Shown piece by piece: positions 8,249 to 17,535 of a stretch of DNA of 64,000 bases (position 1 is its first letter; each line of letters opens with the position of its first letter). The stretch is from Frigoriflavimonas asaccharolytica (GTDB lineage: Bacteria; Bacteroidota; Bacteroidia; Flavobacteriales; Weeksellaceae): positions 1 to 64,000 of the forward strand of contig NZ_JABSNO010000006.1 in assembly GCF_013294015.1 (NCBI RefSeq). The letters are read 5' to 3'. The position numbers and the translations under genes were made by a program. The notes beneath the pieces were generated by a model that did no database searches, was not told the origin of the DNA, and saw nothing but the letters and a program-made list of their open reading frames with translations.

Positions 8249-9079
8249 TTATAGATTGTTAGAAAATTGTATGAAAATTTTGTCTCCAATATTCAAACCA
8301 AACAGTGTTTTTGCACCATTGTTTATATTGCCTTTGTATATTGTAAGCTCCAGAAGATCAAATTCGTTGAATATTGCAGCTGCTTTGCCTAGATATTCCT
8401 TTTCATTGTCCCAATCTGCAACTACTCCTGTTCTTGTATTATATATTTTTGTGAGCGCTTGGTTTCTAAATTGGATACTAAAAGAATCGTAATTCACCAT
8501 TTTTTTGGTGAAGATTGTTTTGCTTATGTTAGAAACCACATTTCCAAAATGATCTATATACATGAATTCTCCTACAATTTTGCCTGATGAAAAAGTAGGT
8601 CTTGGAAAAGATAATTCTTTGGGATTAGATAATTTTCTACCAATTATCTCTGGCAAACCACCTTTTTGAAGATGTGCCGCCGTTTCTGCAAACAAATCTA
8701 TGGTTGTAAATTTATCATCTTGTTCAAACCTATTTTTAAAGGTGATCTCGAAAATATTTGTAGGTATAATATCAAAGAAAATTAAACTCAATAGTCCGTT
8801 ATCTGCGGCTAAAAAGTAATGTCCATCTGCCTCATACAGAATACATTTTCTATTTTTATTATAAAAACTATCCACGGCAATGATGTGAATAGAACCTTTG
8901 GGAAAAGATTTGTAGGTATTTCTTACGATATAAGATGCTTCTATCAGGTTGTAGGCATCAATTTCGTGAGAAATATCAATCAATCTTCCACCTATATTTA
9001 ATGAAAGAATTTTGCCTTTCATTGCAGGAACGCGAAAATCTTTGTTCCCAAAATCTGATGTTAGAGTAATAATTGGCAT
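8249..9079 (-). CDS. SAM hydroxide adenosyltransferase (DUF62 / chlorinase-fluorinase fold)
   Basis: The 276-residue protein starts with ITLTSDFG, the diagnostic N-terminus of the family, and continues with DISHEIDAYN and IHIIAVDSF. The C-terminal domain contains YIDHFGNVVSNI. Family members hydrolyse S-adenosylmethionine to adenosine and methionine using hydroxide as nucleophile; halogenase members are rare and marine or actinobacterial. Nothing here points to halogenase activity. The gene is 54 bases upstream of the E2 gene. Confidence 0.88.
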   Translation of the reverse strand: MPIITLTSDFGNKDFRVPAMKGKILSLNIGGRLIDISHEIDAYNLIEASYIVRNTYKSFPKGSIHIIAVDSFYNKNRKCILYEADGHYFLAADNGLLSLIFFDIIPTNIFEITFKNRFEQDDKFTTIDLFAETAAHLQKGGLPEIIGRKLSNPKELSFPRPTFSSGKIVGEFMYIDHFGNVVSNISKTIFTKKMVNYDSFSIQFRNQALTKIYNTRTGVVADWDNEKEYLGKAAAIFNEFDLLELTIYKGNINNGAKTLFGLNIGDKIFIQFSNNL

Positions 9080-9107
9080 TTTGCGCTTTCTTCAAATTGA
9101 TGAACTG

Positions 9108-9115
9108 CAAATTTA
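9108..9115 (-). promoter_or_regulatory. Promoter -7 box of the SAM hydrolase gene
   Basis: Reverse-strand TAAATTTG, 28 bases upstream of the ATG at 9079. Confidence 0.45.
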
Positions 9116-9298
9116 ATTTAAAAATAAAAAAGAATAAGATTCATTATCAATAAATGTTTTTAAATGAGAAAATTAATTTAACTTTATTACATACTTTTAA
9201 AATAAAACAAAATATAGATGAGTAACCTATATTATGAACATAAAAGAAGTAAAAATGAAAGTTTTTTTAACATATAAAAATTATATTTTAAATAATTT

Positions 9299-10288
9299 TT
9301 ATAAATTCCAGAAACCAATTTGATCATTTTCAATTGGGGTGATTGCGGAAATTGGCATATCTGTAGGAAACATCAAAACTTCGCTCATATAACCTGTGTA
9401 AGGTGTATTTGTACTATTTCCAAAGGCGTTACCGATCCAGAATTGACCACCTGTTTGCGTGCTTGAAGTTGCTGCAGAATTGTTAAGAGCTGTTGTGGCT
9501 CCACTTACTCTAACCGTTTTGTAGGAAGTTCCTCTTATAAAAGAATATTGTTTCCAAAGTCCTATGTTTGGTGCATTATAATATCTACGATTTGATGCAC
9601 AACAATTTTCTCCACTGTCAAAATAGGAATTACCATCGCTCCAATTGACGTGAAAACTCCATCGCCAGTTTGTGGCAGTATTTATATAACCAAAAGAAAA
9701 TTGATTGTTATTTGCCAAAGGTTTTATCGCTACTACAAAAGATCCAGTAATACCATTATTTACAATATTTTGTATCGGTTGATTAATGGCTAAATAATCA
9801 TTAGATCCATCAAAATAAATGCTAGGTTTGGTATTTCCGCTGCCTGCAGTATTTAATTGTAATTGAGGTTGATTTGCAATTATAGTTTGTGTGGAGTCAT
9901 ACGCTGTCGCTCCTTGATCGTACCATGTTGTAACATATAAAACAGCCGAACCTTTAAAACTGGAAAGAGTCGTAGTATTTCCCACAGAAAACCCTCCGCC
10001 CGCTAAAGTAATTGTTACCTCACTATTTGTACTCACTACACCTGTATTATCAAAAGCAACATTGGCTTCAGCATTAGTGCTACCATTTCTAATTTTTATG
10101 GAAAAACCAGAATAACTATTTTTTAATTTTCTTAAGCTATAGCCAAAACTAGAAGCAGTAGAAGTAATATCTAAAGGTCCAGCTGGTCTGTAATACCGAT
10201 TTGTAGGCAAAACTTGCCCAAAAATATTTTGAGTTATTAGAATTAGTACTAAAGCAAAAAGTTTTACATTTATTAATTGTTTAAACAT
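9299..10288 (-). CDS. Exported protein with arabinofuranosidase-like / LamG-like lectin fold
   Basis: This 329-residue protein has a signal peptide (LFALVLILITQNIFGQ). The body contains YSLRKLKNSYSGFSIKIRN and TTWYDQ, then a GSNDYLAI stretch. These resemble the region called alpha-L-arabinofuranosidase B catalytic-like in many Bacteroidota and phage-like surface proteins, and a concanavalin-type fold. Catalytic activity is not shown. The longest frame starts at 10399 inside the upstream gene; the ATG at 10286-10288 directly precedes the signal peptide and is chosen. It lies 17 bases after the upstream stop, in an operon of three exported proteins. Confidence 0.75.
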   Translation of the reverse strand: MFKQLINVKLFALVLILITQNIFGQVLPTNRYYRPAGPLDITSTASSFGYSLRKLKNSYSGFSIKIRNGSTNAEANVAFDNTGVVSTNSEVTITLAGGGFSVGNTTTLSSFKGSAVLYVTTWYDQGATAYDSTQTIIANQPQLQLNTAGSGNTKPSIYFDGSNDYLAINQPIQNIVNNGITGSFVVAIKPLANNNQFSFGYINTATNWRWSFHVNWSDGNSYFDSGENCCASNRRYYNAPNIGLWKQYSFIRGTSYKTVRVSGATTALNNSAATSSTQTGGQFWIGNAFGNSTNTPYTGYMSEVLMFPTDMPISAITPIENDQIGFWNL

Positions 10289-10305
10289 TCTTCGTTTATA
10301 TAAAA

Positions 10306-11634
10306 TTATTGAACATCTCCACTTAACACAGATGAACCTGCTGCTCTTACTTCCAAACCAGCTTTTGCCCATTGTCCAGAAGTTTTTGTAGCTCCCCATC
10401 TATTGTTTATTGTCATTCCACTTCCAGAAATTGTAATTGCACCTGCTCCAGCTTGTGTGATACTTACTTGAAAACCAATTGGTAAAGTACTTGGAGCTGT
10501 GAGTGTTATGGCCGAAGAATTAGTAAAATCTAATATTTTTCCATTGTCAGCATTTGAAAGAGTGTAAGTAGTTCCAGGTACTGTAATTACTGAAAATACA
10601 CCAAAATTGGTAGGTTTCCAAGTGCTTGTTGTTGTATCCCAAACCAATGCTTGACCATCTGTAGGAGCTGTTGTAGAAATTGCTTTTCCCTGTAGTTGAT
10701 TGGCATTCCAAAGTGGAGCAGTATTATTTACGGTAAAAGTTGCATCATTTGCACCAACAATTTGGCCTGTGCTATTTGTTAAAACCAGTGGTGAAGTTGC
10801 TGTATTTACAGAAGTACCTGTTGCTAAATCTTTTGTAGTAAGTAAAGAAGAAACAACATCTCCTGTAGAATTTGTACCTAAAAAAGCTGCACTGGTAAGA
10901 TTGGTTAATCTTAAACCTGAATTTCCAGTTGTCCCTTGAGTTATTTCTAATTTATTATTAGGTGTAGCTGTACCAATTCCAACATTTGCACCATTTCCTA
11001 AAATCACAGTATTGGCTTGCGCTGCAGTAGTGTTGTATCCTATTGCTGTAGAATTATTTGCTGATGCAGTTGTATTAGAACCCAAAGCTGTAGCTTGAAA
11101 TCCTGCAGTTGCTATATTCCCAATTGCTACAGATTGATTATTAGTTGTATTTGCTGCAGATCCAACAGCTACAGACTGATATTTAGCTAAAGAAGTTTGT
11201 CCGATACTAACACTTTCAGTTCCTGTATCTGCTGAAGAAATTGAACTACCAATAGCTACAGATTTGTACCCTGCTGTTGTTTGATAACCTAAAGCAGTAG
11301 AAATTTGATATAAATCTATTCTACCGGATTCAAAATTATTTACTTTGAATACTAAAGGTACATTATTGGTTGAACCTAAAAAATTGGTTGCAACTATATT
11401 ATTCCCAGTTAAACCCCATCCCGATCCTTTATGTTTTTCCCATGCAGAACCATTATAAACGTATAAACTTGTATCGTCTGTATTATAAATCAAAACGCCT
11501 GTTTCTGCTGGCGTTAGAGCATTCATAGCTGTGGTATTTACCGAGTGGACTTTTATTAATGACCCTACTTGAACTTGACCGAAAGCAAACAAAGAGAATA
11601 ATCCTAGTGCTATGGTAAATAAATATTTTTTCAT
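10306..11634 (-). CDS. Exported surface protein with YadA-head-like repeats
   Basis: The 442-residue protein starts with a signal peptide (MKKYLFTIALGLFSLFAFG). Residues about 115-210 hold short repeats of the form S.AIG / ATALG..T.A / STAIGYNTTA, the left-handed parallel beta-roll signature of trimeric autotransporter heads (Hep_Hag). Then comes GIGTATPNNKLEI, a motif Bacteroidota share with tail-fibre-like proteins, and a C-terminal beta-rich module. No membrane anchor domain is seen. Likely a trimeric surface or secreted adhesin; the exact role is inferred. Confidence 0.7.
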   Translation of the reverse strand: MKKYLFTIALGLFSLFAFGQVQVGSLIKVHSVNTTAMNALTPAETGVLIYNTDDTSLYVYNGSAWEKHKGSGWGLTGNNIVATNFLGSTNNVPLVFKVNNFESGRIDLYQISTALGYQTTAGYKSVAIGSSISSADTGTESVSIGQTSLAKYQSVAVGSAANTTNNQSVAIGNIATAGFQATALGSNTTASANNSTAIGYNTTAAQANTVILGNGANVGIGTATPNNKLEITQGTTGNSGLRLTNLTSAAFLGTNSTGDVVSSLLTTKDLATGTSVNTATSPLVLTNSTGQIVGANDATFTVNNTAPLWNANQLQGKAISTTAPTDGQALVWDTTTSTWKPTNFGVFSVITVPGTTYTLSNADNGKILDFTNSSAITLTAPSTLPIGFQVSITQAGAGAITISGSGMTINNRWGATKTSGQWAKAGLEVRAAGSSVLSGDVQ

Positions 11635-11684
11635 AAGTTACATTCTTTAAAATAGTGTTAATGATTGAATTTCTGTTTCAAATA

Positions 11685-14600
11685 TTAAAAATCAAATACA
11701 GAAAACATGAATTCTATGTCTCTTTTCGAACTATTGCTTCCACCATTATCATTATCTGCAGTATATACTGTAAAACCTGTAGTGGTTTGATTGGTGTAAT
11801 TTACGCTAGGTGAATCATTTGCAACACCTAATAAATCTTTATTAGTTAATTGAATCACATAATCTGCAGAACTCATAGCGGTTGTGAAAGTTACTTGATA
11901 AACACCAACCGATGTTCTAGAAACAGTTGCACCTTTTATCTTTGCAGCAGTACCAGTTGCATTCACTTTTCCCATTGCTTTCAGTGGGCTTGCAAAATAA
12001 GCACCTCCATCGGTTCCAACCGTGATATCATTTTTCGCGTTTGCACTTACAACATTTGCAGTCTGTGCAGTAGAACTTTCGTTAGTGTACGTAATAACGC
12101 CGGTAGTTGTATTTTGCAATAGTGTAGTTACTACATTTGAAGGCAATGTAACCGTATTTCCACCTGTACCAGAGATGGTAAGATTATTTCCAGAAATTGA
12201 AAGTGTTTGAATTTCATTGGTAATACTTCCGTCAATTTCCGTAAAGGTATTGTTTACTTTATAAGGATCAGCAGTTGTTCCAGTTCCTGTAACGGTTACC
12301 GCTCCAGTTCCAGCTTCTACTTTGGTATCGCTACCATCAGAAACGGGAAGCGTGATTGCAGTTCCAGCCACACCATTTACGGTAGTTGTCAGTTGACCAG
12401 CAGTAATATTATTTGCCACAGAATTTACGATCGGCGCAGTTAAAGTTCCGTTTGAATCTGTTATGGAAAGAGTATTTACAGCACTTGATAAAGCGGTGTT
12501 TACCTCATTGGTAATGCTTCCATCCACTTCTGTTCCTGTTATTAAATAAGGAGTTGCAGCTGTACCATTTCCAGAAATAGTATTTATTCCTGCAGCAGTT
12601 ACTTTGGTATCGCTACCATCAGAAACGGGAAGCGTGATTGCAGTTCCGGCAACACCATTTACGGTGGTTGTTAGTTGACCAGCAGTAATATTATTTGCCA
12701 CAGAATTTACGATCGGCGCAGTTAAAGTTCCGTTTGAATCTGTGATAGAAAGAGTATTTACAGCACTTGATAAAGCGGTATTTACTTCATTGGTAATACT
12801 TCCATCAATTTCTGTGAAAGTATTGTTTACTTTATAAGGATCAGCAGTTGTCCCAGTTCCGGTAACAGTTACCGCTCCAGTTCCAGCTTCTACTTTGGTA
12901 TCGCTACCATCAGAAACGGGAAGCGTGATTGCAGTTCCAGCCACACCATTTACGGTAGTTGTCAGTTGACCAGCAGTAATATTATTTGCCACAGAATTTA
13001 CGATATGCGCAGTTAAAGTTCCGTTTGAATCTGTAATAGAAAGAGTATTTACAGCACTTGATAAAGCGGTATTTACTTCATTGGTAATACTTCCATCAAT
13101 TTCTGTGAAAGTATTGTTTACTTTATAAGGATCAGTAGTTGTTCCAGTTCCTGTAACGGTTACCGATCCAGTTCCAGCTTCTACTTTGGTATCGCTACCA
13201 TCGGAAACGGGAAGCGTGATTGCAGTTCCAGCTACACCATTTACATTAGTTGTCAGTTGACCAGCAGTAATATTATTTGCAACAGAGTTCACGATCGGCG
13301 CAGTTAAAGTTCCGTTTGAATCTGTGATAGAAAGAGTATTTACAGCACTTGATAAAGCGGTATTTACTTCATTGGTAATGCTTCCATCCACTTCTGTTCC
13401 TGTTATTAAATAAGGAGTTGCAGCTGTACCATTTCCAGAAATAGTATTTATTCCTGCAGCAGTTACTTTGGTATCGCTACCATCAGAAACGGGAAGCGTG
13501 ATTGCAGTTCCGGCAACACCATTTACAGTAGTTGTCAGTTGACCAGCAGTAATATTATTTGCCACAGAATTTACGATCGGGGCAGTTAAAGTTCCGTTTG
13601 AATCTGTAATAGAAAGCGTATTTACAGCACTTGATAAAGCGGTATTTACTTCATTAGTAATGCTTCCATCCACTTCTGTTCCTGTTATTAAATAAGGAGT
13701 TGCAGCTGTACCATTTCCAGAAATAGTATTTATTCCTGCCGCAGTTACTTTGGTATCGCTACCATCAGAAACGGGAAGCGTGATTGCAGTTCCGGCAACA
13801 CCATTTACGGTGGTTGTTAGTTGACCAGCAGTAATATTATTTGCAACAGAGTTTACCATCGGGGCAGTTAAAGTTCCGTTTGAATCTGTAATAGAAAGAG
13901 TATTTACAGCACTTGATAAAGCGGTATTTACTTCATTGGTAATGCTTCCATCAATTTCTGTGAAGGTATTGTTTACTTTATAAGGATCAGCGGTTGTTCC
14001 AGTTCCTGTAACGGTTACCGCTCCAGTTCCAGCTTCTACTTTGGTATCGCTACCATCAGAAACGGGAAGAGTAACAGTAGAATCCACCCCATTAACAGAA
14101 GATTTTAAAACTCCAGAAGTAATGGTTAAATTATTAGAATTAACCACTGGCGCAGTTAAAGTTCCGTTTGAATCTGTTATGGAAAGAGTATTTACAGCAC
14201 TTGATAAAGCGGTATTTACTTCATTGGTAGTGCTTCCGTCAATTTCTGTAAAAGTATTATTTACTTTATAAGGATCAGCAGTTGTTCCAGTTCCGGTAAC
14301 GGTTACCGCTCCAGTTCCAGCTTCTACTTTGGTATCGCTACCATCAGAAACGGGAAGCGTAATAGTAGATTCTACACCATTTACTGATGATTTTAAAACT
14401 CCAGCAGTGATGCTTATTGCATTGCTATTGATGATGGGAACAGTAGCGCCAATTGTTCCATTTACCGTGGTTGATAATAGATTTCCTGTAGAAGTATTTG
14501 AAACTGTAGTTCCTAAAGCTGCTGTATTAACTGGAAGCCAAGTTAAACCGTTCCAAGCTAAAACTTGACCTGCAGTTGCACCTTGCTGAGCTAATCCCAA

Positions 14601-14897
14601 TTCATTTCCGGTACTTCCATTACCGATTAAAGTAGAATTGGTGAGTACTTTTGAGCTTCCTGCAGCTGCTTGAGAAACCACTTTGCTTGCACTTACATAT
14701 TTCACAACGCCATCTGCATCAAATACCATTATGGAATCTTTTGCAGATTGATCTGGTCCTATCTGATTTATTTTTCTCACTCGCAAAGAACCATTTACAT
14801 CCAAAGTTTCAGTTGGCGAGGTAGTATTTACACCCACTTGCGCGCTGTATAAGCCAGATATTATTAGTAAAGTAATAACTAATAATTTTAATTTCAT
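11685..14897 (-). CDS. Large repetitive exported adhesin-like protein
   Basis: This 1070-residue protein has a signal peptide (LLVITLLIISGLYSAQ) and then VGVNTTSPTETLDVNG, the N-terminal motif of Bacteroidota tail-fibre-like surface proteins. Residues roughly 190-890 are eight tandem modules, each beginning DGSDTK. Type A modules are 96-97 residues (VEAGTGAVTVTGTG...) and type B are 94 (VTAAGINTISGNG...); the order is A A B B A A B and a partial A. The C-terminal 180 residues are non-repetitive and end SKRDIEFMFSVFDF. The protein is Thr/Asn/Ser/Gly-rich and acidic. No enzymatic domain or T9SS tail is visible. First gene of the three-gene surface operon. Confidence 0.75.
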   Translation of the reverse strand: MKLKLLVITLLIISGLYSAQVGVNTTSPTETLDVNGSLRVRKINQIGPDQSAKDSIMVFDADGVVKYVSASKVVSQAAAGSSKVLTNSTLIGNGSTGNELGLAQQGATAGQVLAWNGLTWLPVNTAALGTTVSNTSTGNLLSTTVNGTIGATVPIINSNAISITAGVLKSSVNGVESTITLPVSDGSDTKVEAGTGAVTVTGTGTTADPYKVNNTFTEIDGSTTNEVNTALSSAVNTLSITDSNGTLTAPVVNSNNLTITSGVLKSSVNGVDSTVTLPVSDGSDTKVEAGTGAVTVTGTGTTADPYKVNNTFTEIDGSITNEVNTALSSAVNTLSITDSNGTLTAPMVNSVANNITAGQLTTTVNGVAGTAITLPVSDGSDTKVTAAGINTISGNGTAATPYLITGTEVDGSITNEVNTALSSAVNTLSITDSNGTLTAPIVNSVANNITAGQLTTTVNGVAGTAITLPVSDGSDTKVTAAGINTISGNGTAATPYLITGTEVDGSITNEVNTALSSAVNTLSITDSNGTLTAPIVNSVANNITAGQLTTNVNGVAGTAITLPVSDGSDTKVEAGTGSVTVTGTGTTTDPYKVNNTFTEIDGSITNEVNTALSSAVNTLSITDSNGTLTAHIVNSVANNITAGQLTTTVNGVAGTAITLPVSDGSDTKVEAGTGAVTVTGTGTTADPYKVNNTFTEIDGSITNEVNTALSSAVNTLSITDSNGTLTAPIVNSVANNITAGQLTTTVNGVAGTAITLPVSDGSDTKVTAAGINTISGNGTAATPYLITGTEVDGSITNEVNTALSSAVNTLSITDSNGTLTAPIVNSVANNITAGQLTTTVNGVAGTAITLPVSDGSDTKVEAGTGAVTVTGTGTTADPYKVNNTFTEIDGSITNEIQTLSISGNNLTISGTGGNTVTLPSNVVTTLLQNTTTGVITYTNESSTAQTANVVSANAKNDITVGTDGGAYFASPLKAMGKVNATGTAAKIKGATVSRTSVGVYQVTFTTAMSSADYVIQLTNKDLLGVANDSPSVNYTNQTTTGFTVYTADNDNGGSNSSKRDIEFMFSVFDF
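12208..14345 (-). repeat. Tandem coding repeat array, eight modules of 282-291 bp
   Basis: The 18-base segment encoding DGSDTK recurs on the plus strand starting at 12321, 12603, 12894, 13185, 13467, 13749, 14040 and 14328. Spacings are 282, 291, 291, 282, 282, 291 and 288, all multiples of three. Copies are nearly identical at the DNA level, with scattered silent changes. Confidence 0.95.
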
Positions 14898-14945
14898 ATC
14901 AAATATTTTAAATTAATAATTAAATATATTAATTATAAAAATAAT

Positions 14946-14953
14946 CAAATATA
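14946..14953 (-). promoter_or_regulatory. Candidate -7 box of the surface-protein operon
   Basis: Reverse-strand TATATTTG, about 49 bases before the ATG at 14897. A -33 TTG at proper distance is not clear. Confidence 0.4.
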
Positions 14954-15160
14954 TTTCTCCAAAAATACAAAATTTTAATGATTTATGCTTGTAATTTAAG
15001 TATTTACATATAAATTTTCACAAATAATTATGATTTATTGTAAAATTAGTGGATTTCATTACAAACTAAAAGGCTAAATTGTATTTCTAACAAATTCATG
15101 CAATTTTTATCAAATAAAATTTTTAACTTTAATTTTTACAATAAAAATAAAAAATACTAA

Positions 15161-16117
15161 ATGTTTGAACTCAATTATGAACTAAGTGGTGTAGATCCAA
15201 AAATTTTCTACGGCGTAAATAACCAATTCTTTAACCTCCTAAAATCTAGTTTTCCCACTGTGAAAATAAATGGTAGAGACCAATGGATATTTGCTCAAGG
15301 TACTCAAGAAGCATTAAATATTTTACAAAATAAGTTGGATGACATTTTAAGATTTATTCACAAAAATAATAGTATTGGATTAAAAGATTTAGAAAATATT
15401 TTGAATCTAAAGAATGAAACTGAAAGAGAATTGATTTTTAATCAAGATATCATCATCAAAGGTATCAATGGAAAAGTGATAAAAGCGAAAACCATCAACC
15501 AGAAAAAATTGGTGCGAGAATCTGAATCCAAAGATATGGTATTTGCAATAGGACCTGCAGGAACAGGAAAAACCTACACCAGTGTTGCTCTGGCTGCAAG
15601 AGCTTTGCGAGATAGAGAAGTGAAAAGAATAATATTGACAAGACCAGCTGTAGAAGCGGGAGAAAGTTTAGGATTTTTGCCAGGTGATTTGAAAGAAAAA
15701 CTAGATCCTTATCTACAACCTTTGTATGACGCACTTCGAGATATGATTCCGCATGAAAAATTGGAAGGCTTTATGGAGAAAAATATAATTGAAGTTGCTC
15801 CTTTAGCATTCATGCGTGGTAGAACGCTAGACGAAGCTTTTGTCATTTTAGATGAAGCACAAAATACAACACATGCTCAAATGAAAATGTTCCTAACCAG
15901 AATGGGCATGAATGCAAAATTCATCATCACCGGAGATCCTACCCAAGTAGATTTGCCACTGAAACAGAAATCTGGCTTGAAAGAAGCCATGAGGATTTTG
16001 GAAGGAGTGAAGGAAATTGGTTTTGTGCATCTTACAGAAGAAGATGTAGTGAGGCATCCTGTTGTTCGGAAGATAATTAATGCATATAGTGAAGAAGAAA
16101 AAAGAAATCAATCTTGA
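15161..16117 (+). CDS. PhoH family ATPase
   Basis: The 318-residue protein has a P-loop GPAGTGKT (131-138), a Walker B VILDEAQN and the sensor motif TGDPTQVDLP, all typical of the PhoH/PhoL ATPase domain. The first 110 residues form the KH-like N-terminal region usual for this family. PhoH-like proteins are RNA-linked ATPases; their detailed role is not settled. The 260-base spacer upstream has no recognisable feature other than the divergent operon's promoter. Confidence 0.9.
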   Translation: MFELNYELSGVDPKIFYGVNNQFFNLLKSSFPTVKINGRDQWIFAQGTQEALNILQNKLDDILRFIHKNNSIGLKDLENILNLKNETERELIFNQDIIIKGINGKVIKAKTINQKKLVRESESKDMVFAIGPAGTGKTYTSVALAARALRDREVKRIILTRPAVEAGESLGFLPGDLKEKLDPYLQPLYDALRDMIPHEKLEGFMEKNIIEVAPLAFMRGRTLDEAFVILDEAQNTTHAQMKMFLTRMGMNAKFIITGDPTQVDLPLKQKSGLKEAMRILEGVKEIGFVHLTEEDVVRHPVVRKIINAYSEEEKRNQS

Positions 16118-16132
16118 TAATTTAAAATAATT

Positions 16133-16414
16133 GTGGATTTATTATGTATAATAATTCTAAATTTTGGTGGATTTTTTGGGGAAGAAGATGGAAATAGCGC
16201 TGAAGCAAATTTAAGCGCAATTGGTGGTGGTGTAAGAGCTGGATATCAATGGATATTTGGATCAGGTTTTACCTTAGATATAAACTTAAGAGCATCTTAC
16301 AAAACATTTACCTATAAATATGATAATGCTGCAGATGAAGAATTCTATGGAAATGATTTAAAAGCAAGTGGAGTTTTACTAACAAGATCCTTCGGATTGG
16401 GTTACGCATTTTAG
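16133..16414 (+). pseudogene. Remnant of an outer-membrane beta-barrel gene (DUF3575-like C-terminus)
   Basis: The frame starts with a GTG and its first ten residues are unlike any barrel start. From about residue 20 it reads NSAEANLSAIGGGVRAGYQW and ends RSFGLGYAF, the last strands and terminal aromatic of a small beta-barrel outer-membrane protein. There is no signal peptide, and an in-frame stop lies just upstream at 16118-16120. It is best read as the 3' part of a gene whose front is lost. Its own terminator is still present downstream. Confidence 0.6.
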
Positions 16415-16433
16415 TCAAGTATTTATTATTTTC

Positions 16434-16464
16434 AAAAATCCTATCAATATGATGGGATTTTTTT
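16434..16464 (+). terminator. Rho-independent terminator after the barrel remnant
   Basis: An 11-bp stem with one G-T pair (AAATCCTATCA against TGATGGGATTT) is followed by a T run. Confidence 0.75.
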
Positions 16465-16685
16465 ATATAATTACGTTCTCAACAATAATAAATACACTTT
16501 GTTGTATTATTGATTTTTTCCATTTTCTGTGAATTAATGTCGTGAAATCTCAGAATTGTATCATAGTAATCATAAAATTTGTTAAAAATTTGATTATTTT
16601 AAAATTTTGAGCTAAATCAATATTGATGATAATTCATTATATAGGTTGATTTTTGTCTATATGATAAAAATCTTGTTTTAAACAT
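16465..16685. other. AT-rich spacer with no recognised feature
   Basis: Between the terminator at 16464 and the promoter at 16686 there is no open frame of interest, no repeat and no RNA gene that can be supported. Confidence 0.6.
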
Positions 16686-16715
16686 TTGTTTACATTGATT
16701 TTTGATATACATTTG
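16686..16715 (+). promoter_or_regulatory. Promoter of the first barrel gene
   Basis: TTG at 16686-16688, a 19-base spacer, then TACATTTG at 16708-16715, a close match to the Bacteroidota TTG-N19-TANNTTTG promoter. The ATG follows 24 bases later. Confidence 0.75.
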
Positions 16716-16738
16716 CACCCAATTTAAATATTAAAATA

Positions 16739-17347
16739 ATGAAAAAAGTAATTTTAGCAAGTGCAATAGCACTTTTCGGTATGGTATCTGCTCAAGAATC
16801 TGAAACTCCAGGTTTCGTAAAAGGTGATACTTTCATTACAGGTGCAGTTGGTTTTACTAATTCTACTCAAGGTGAAGTTAAAAACAATACATTTACAATT
16901 GCTCCAAGCGTTGGATATTTCGTAAGCCCAAACATCGCAGTAGGTGTAAGAGCTGGTTATACTAACATGAACGAAACTGATAAAACAACTTCTATCACGG
17001 TAGAAAATGAGTCAGATACTTTCGCTGTTGGTGCTTTCGGTAGATATTACTATACACCTGCATCTAGATTCTCTATTTTTGGTGAATTAAATGCAAACTA
17101 TGGTAATCAAAAATTCACCAATACTGTTGGTGGTGTTTCTACAGATGCAAAATTTAATGCATTTGATGTAAACATTGCTCCAGGTGTAAACTATTTTATC
17201 TCTAAAAACTTTGCTTTAGAAGCAACTTGGGGAGTATTAGGATATTCTTCATTCAAGCAAGATGTTGCTGGTGCAGAATCTCAAGATAACTTCAATATCG
17301 GTTTAGATTTAAATGATCTTTCTTTAGGTTTGGTTTACAAATTCTAA
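16739..17347 (+). CDS. Outer-membrane beta-barrel protein (porin-family, OmpW/OmpX-like size)
   Basis: The 202-residue protein has a signal peptide (MKKVILASAIALFGMVSAQ), alternating strands with aromatic ends (SVGYFVSPNIAVGVRAGY), and ends in LGLVYKF, a classic BAM-recognised terminal phenylalanine. It is an eight-strand-sized barrel. Its own promoter and terminator show it is transcribed alone. Codon choice and a strong consensus promoter suggest high expression. The ligand is unknown. Confidence 0.85.
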   Translation: MKKVILASAIALFGMVSAQESETPGFVKGDTFITGAVGFTNSTQGEVKNNTFTIAPSVGYFVSPNIAVGVRAGYTNMNETDKTTSITVENESDTFAVGAFGRYYYTPASRFSIFGELNANYGNQKFTNTVGGVSTDAKFNAFDVNIAPGVNYFISKNFALEATWGVLGYSSFKQDVAGAESQDNFNIGLDLNDLSLGLVYKF

Positions 17348-17370
17348 TTAGAAAATTTAATCAAAAATTT

Positions 17371-17400
17371 AATCCTAGTTCGCAAGAGCTAGGATTTTTT
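17371..17400 (+). terminator. Terminator of the first barrel gene
   Basis: AATCCTAG and CTAGGATT form an 8-bp stem with a ten-base loop, followed by TTTT. Confidence 0.85.
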
Positions 17401-17459
17401 AGCTGTAAAGATACGGAACTCAAAAAATTGAATGAATTATATAAAATTCCTTTTAAAAT

Positions 17460-17494
17460 TTGAAAACAACGTGTTACAATAAGATTTATCTTTG
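17460..17494 (+). promoter_or_regulatory. Promoter of the second barrel gene
   Basis: TATCTTTG at 17487-17494 fits the -7 consensus. The nearest TTG (17460-17462) gives a 24-base spacer, longer than ideal. Confidence 0.55.
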
Positions 17495-17535
17495 CATTAT
17501 AATAAAACAACAACTAATTATAAATATTAAAAAAC

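Noticed and set aside
8249-9079. Halogenase (fluorinase/chlorinase) role for the SAM-dependent enzyme
   Set aside because: The fold is shared, but most members are SAM hydrolases, and nothing in the context supports halogen chemistry.
10289-10399. Longer N-terminus for the lectin-like exported protein
   Set aside because: It lies inside the upstream gene in another frame; the ATG at 10288 directly begins the signal peptide.
12208-14345. Regular repeats that could suggest a CRISPR array or satellite
   Set aside because: Units are 282-291 bases, in frame, and translate into beta-rich modules of one exported protein; there are no short palindromic repeats or spacers.
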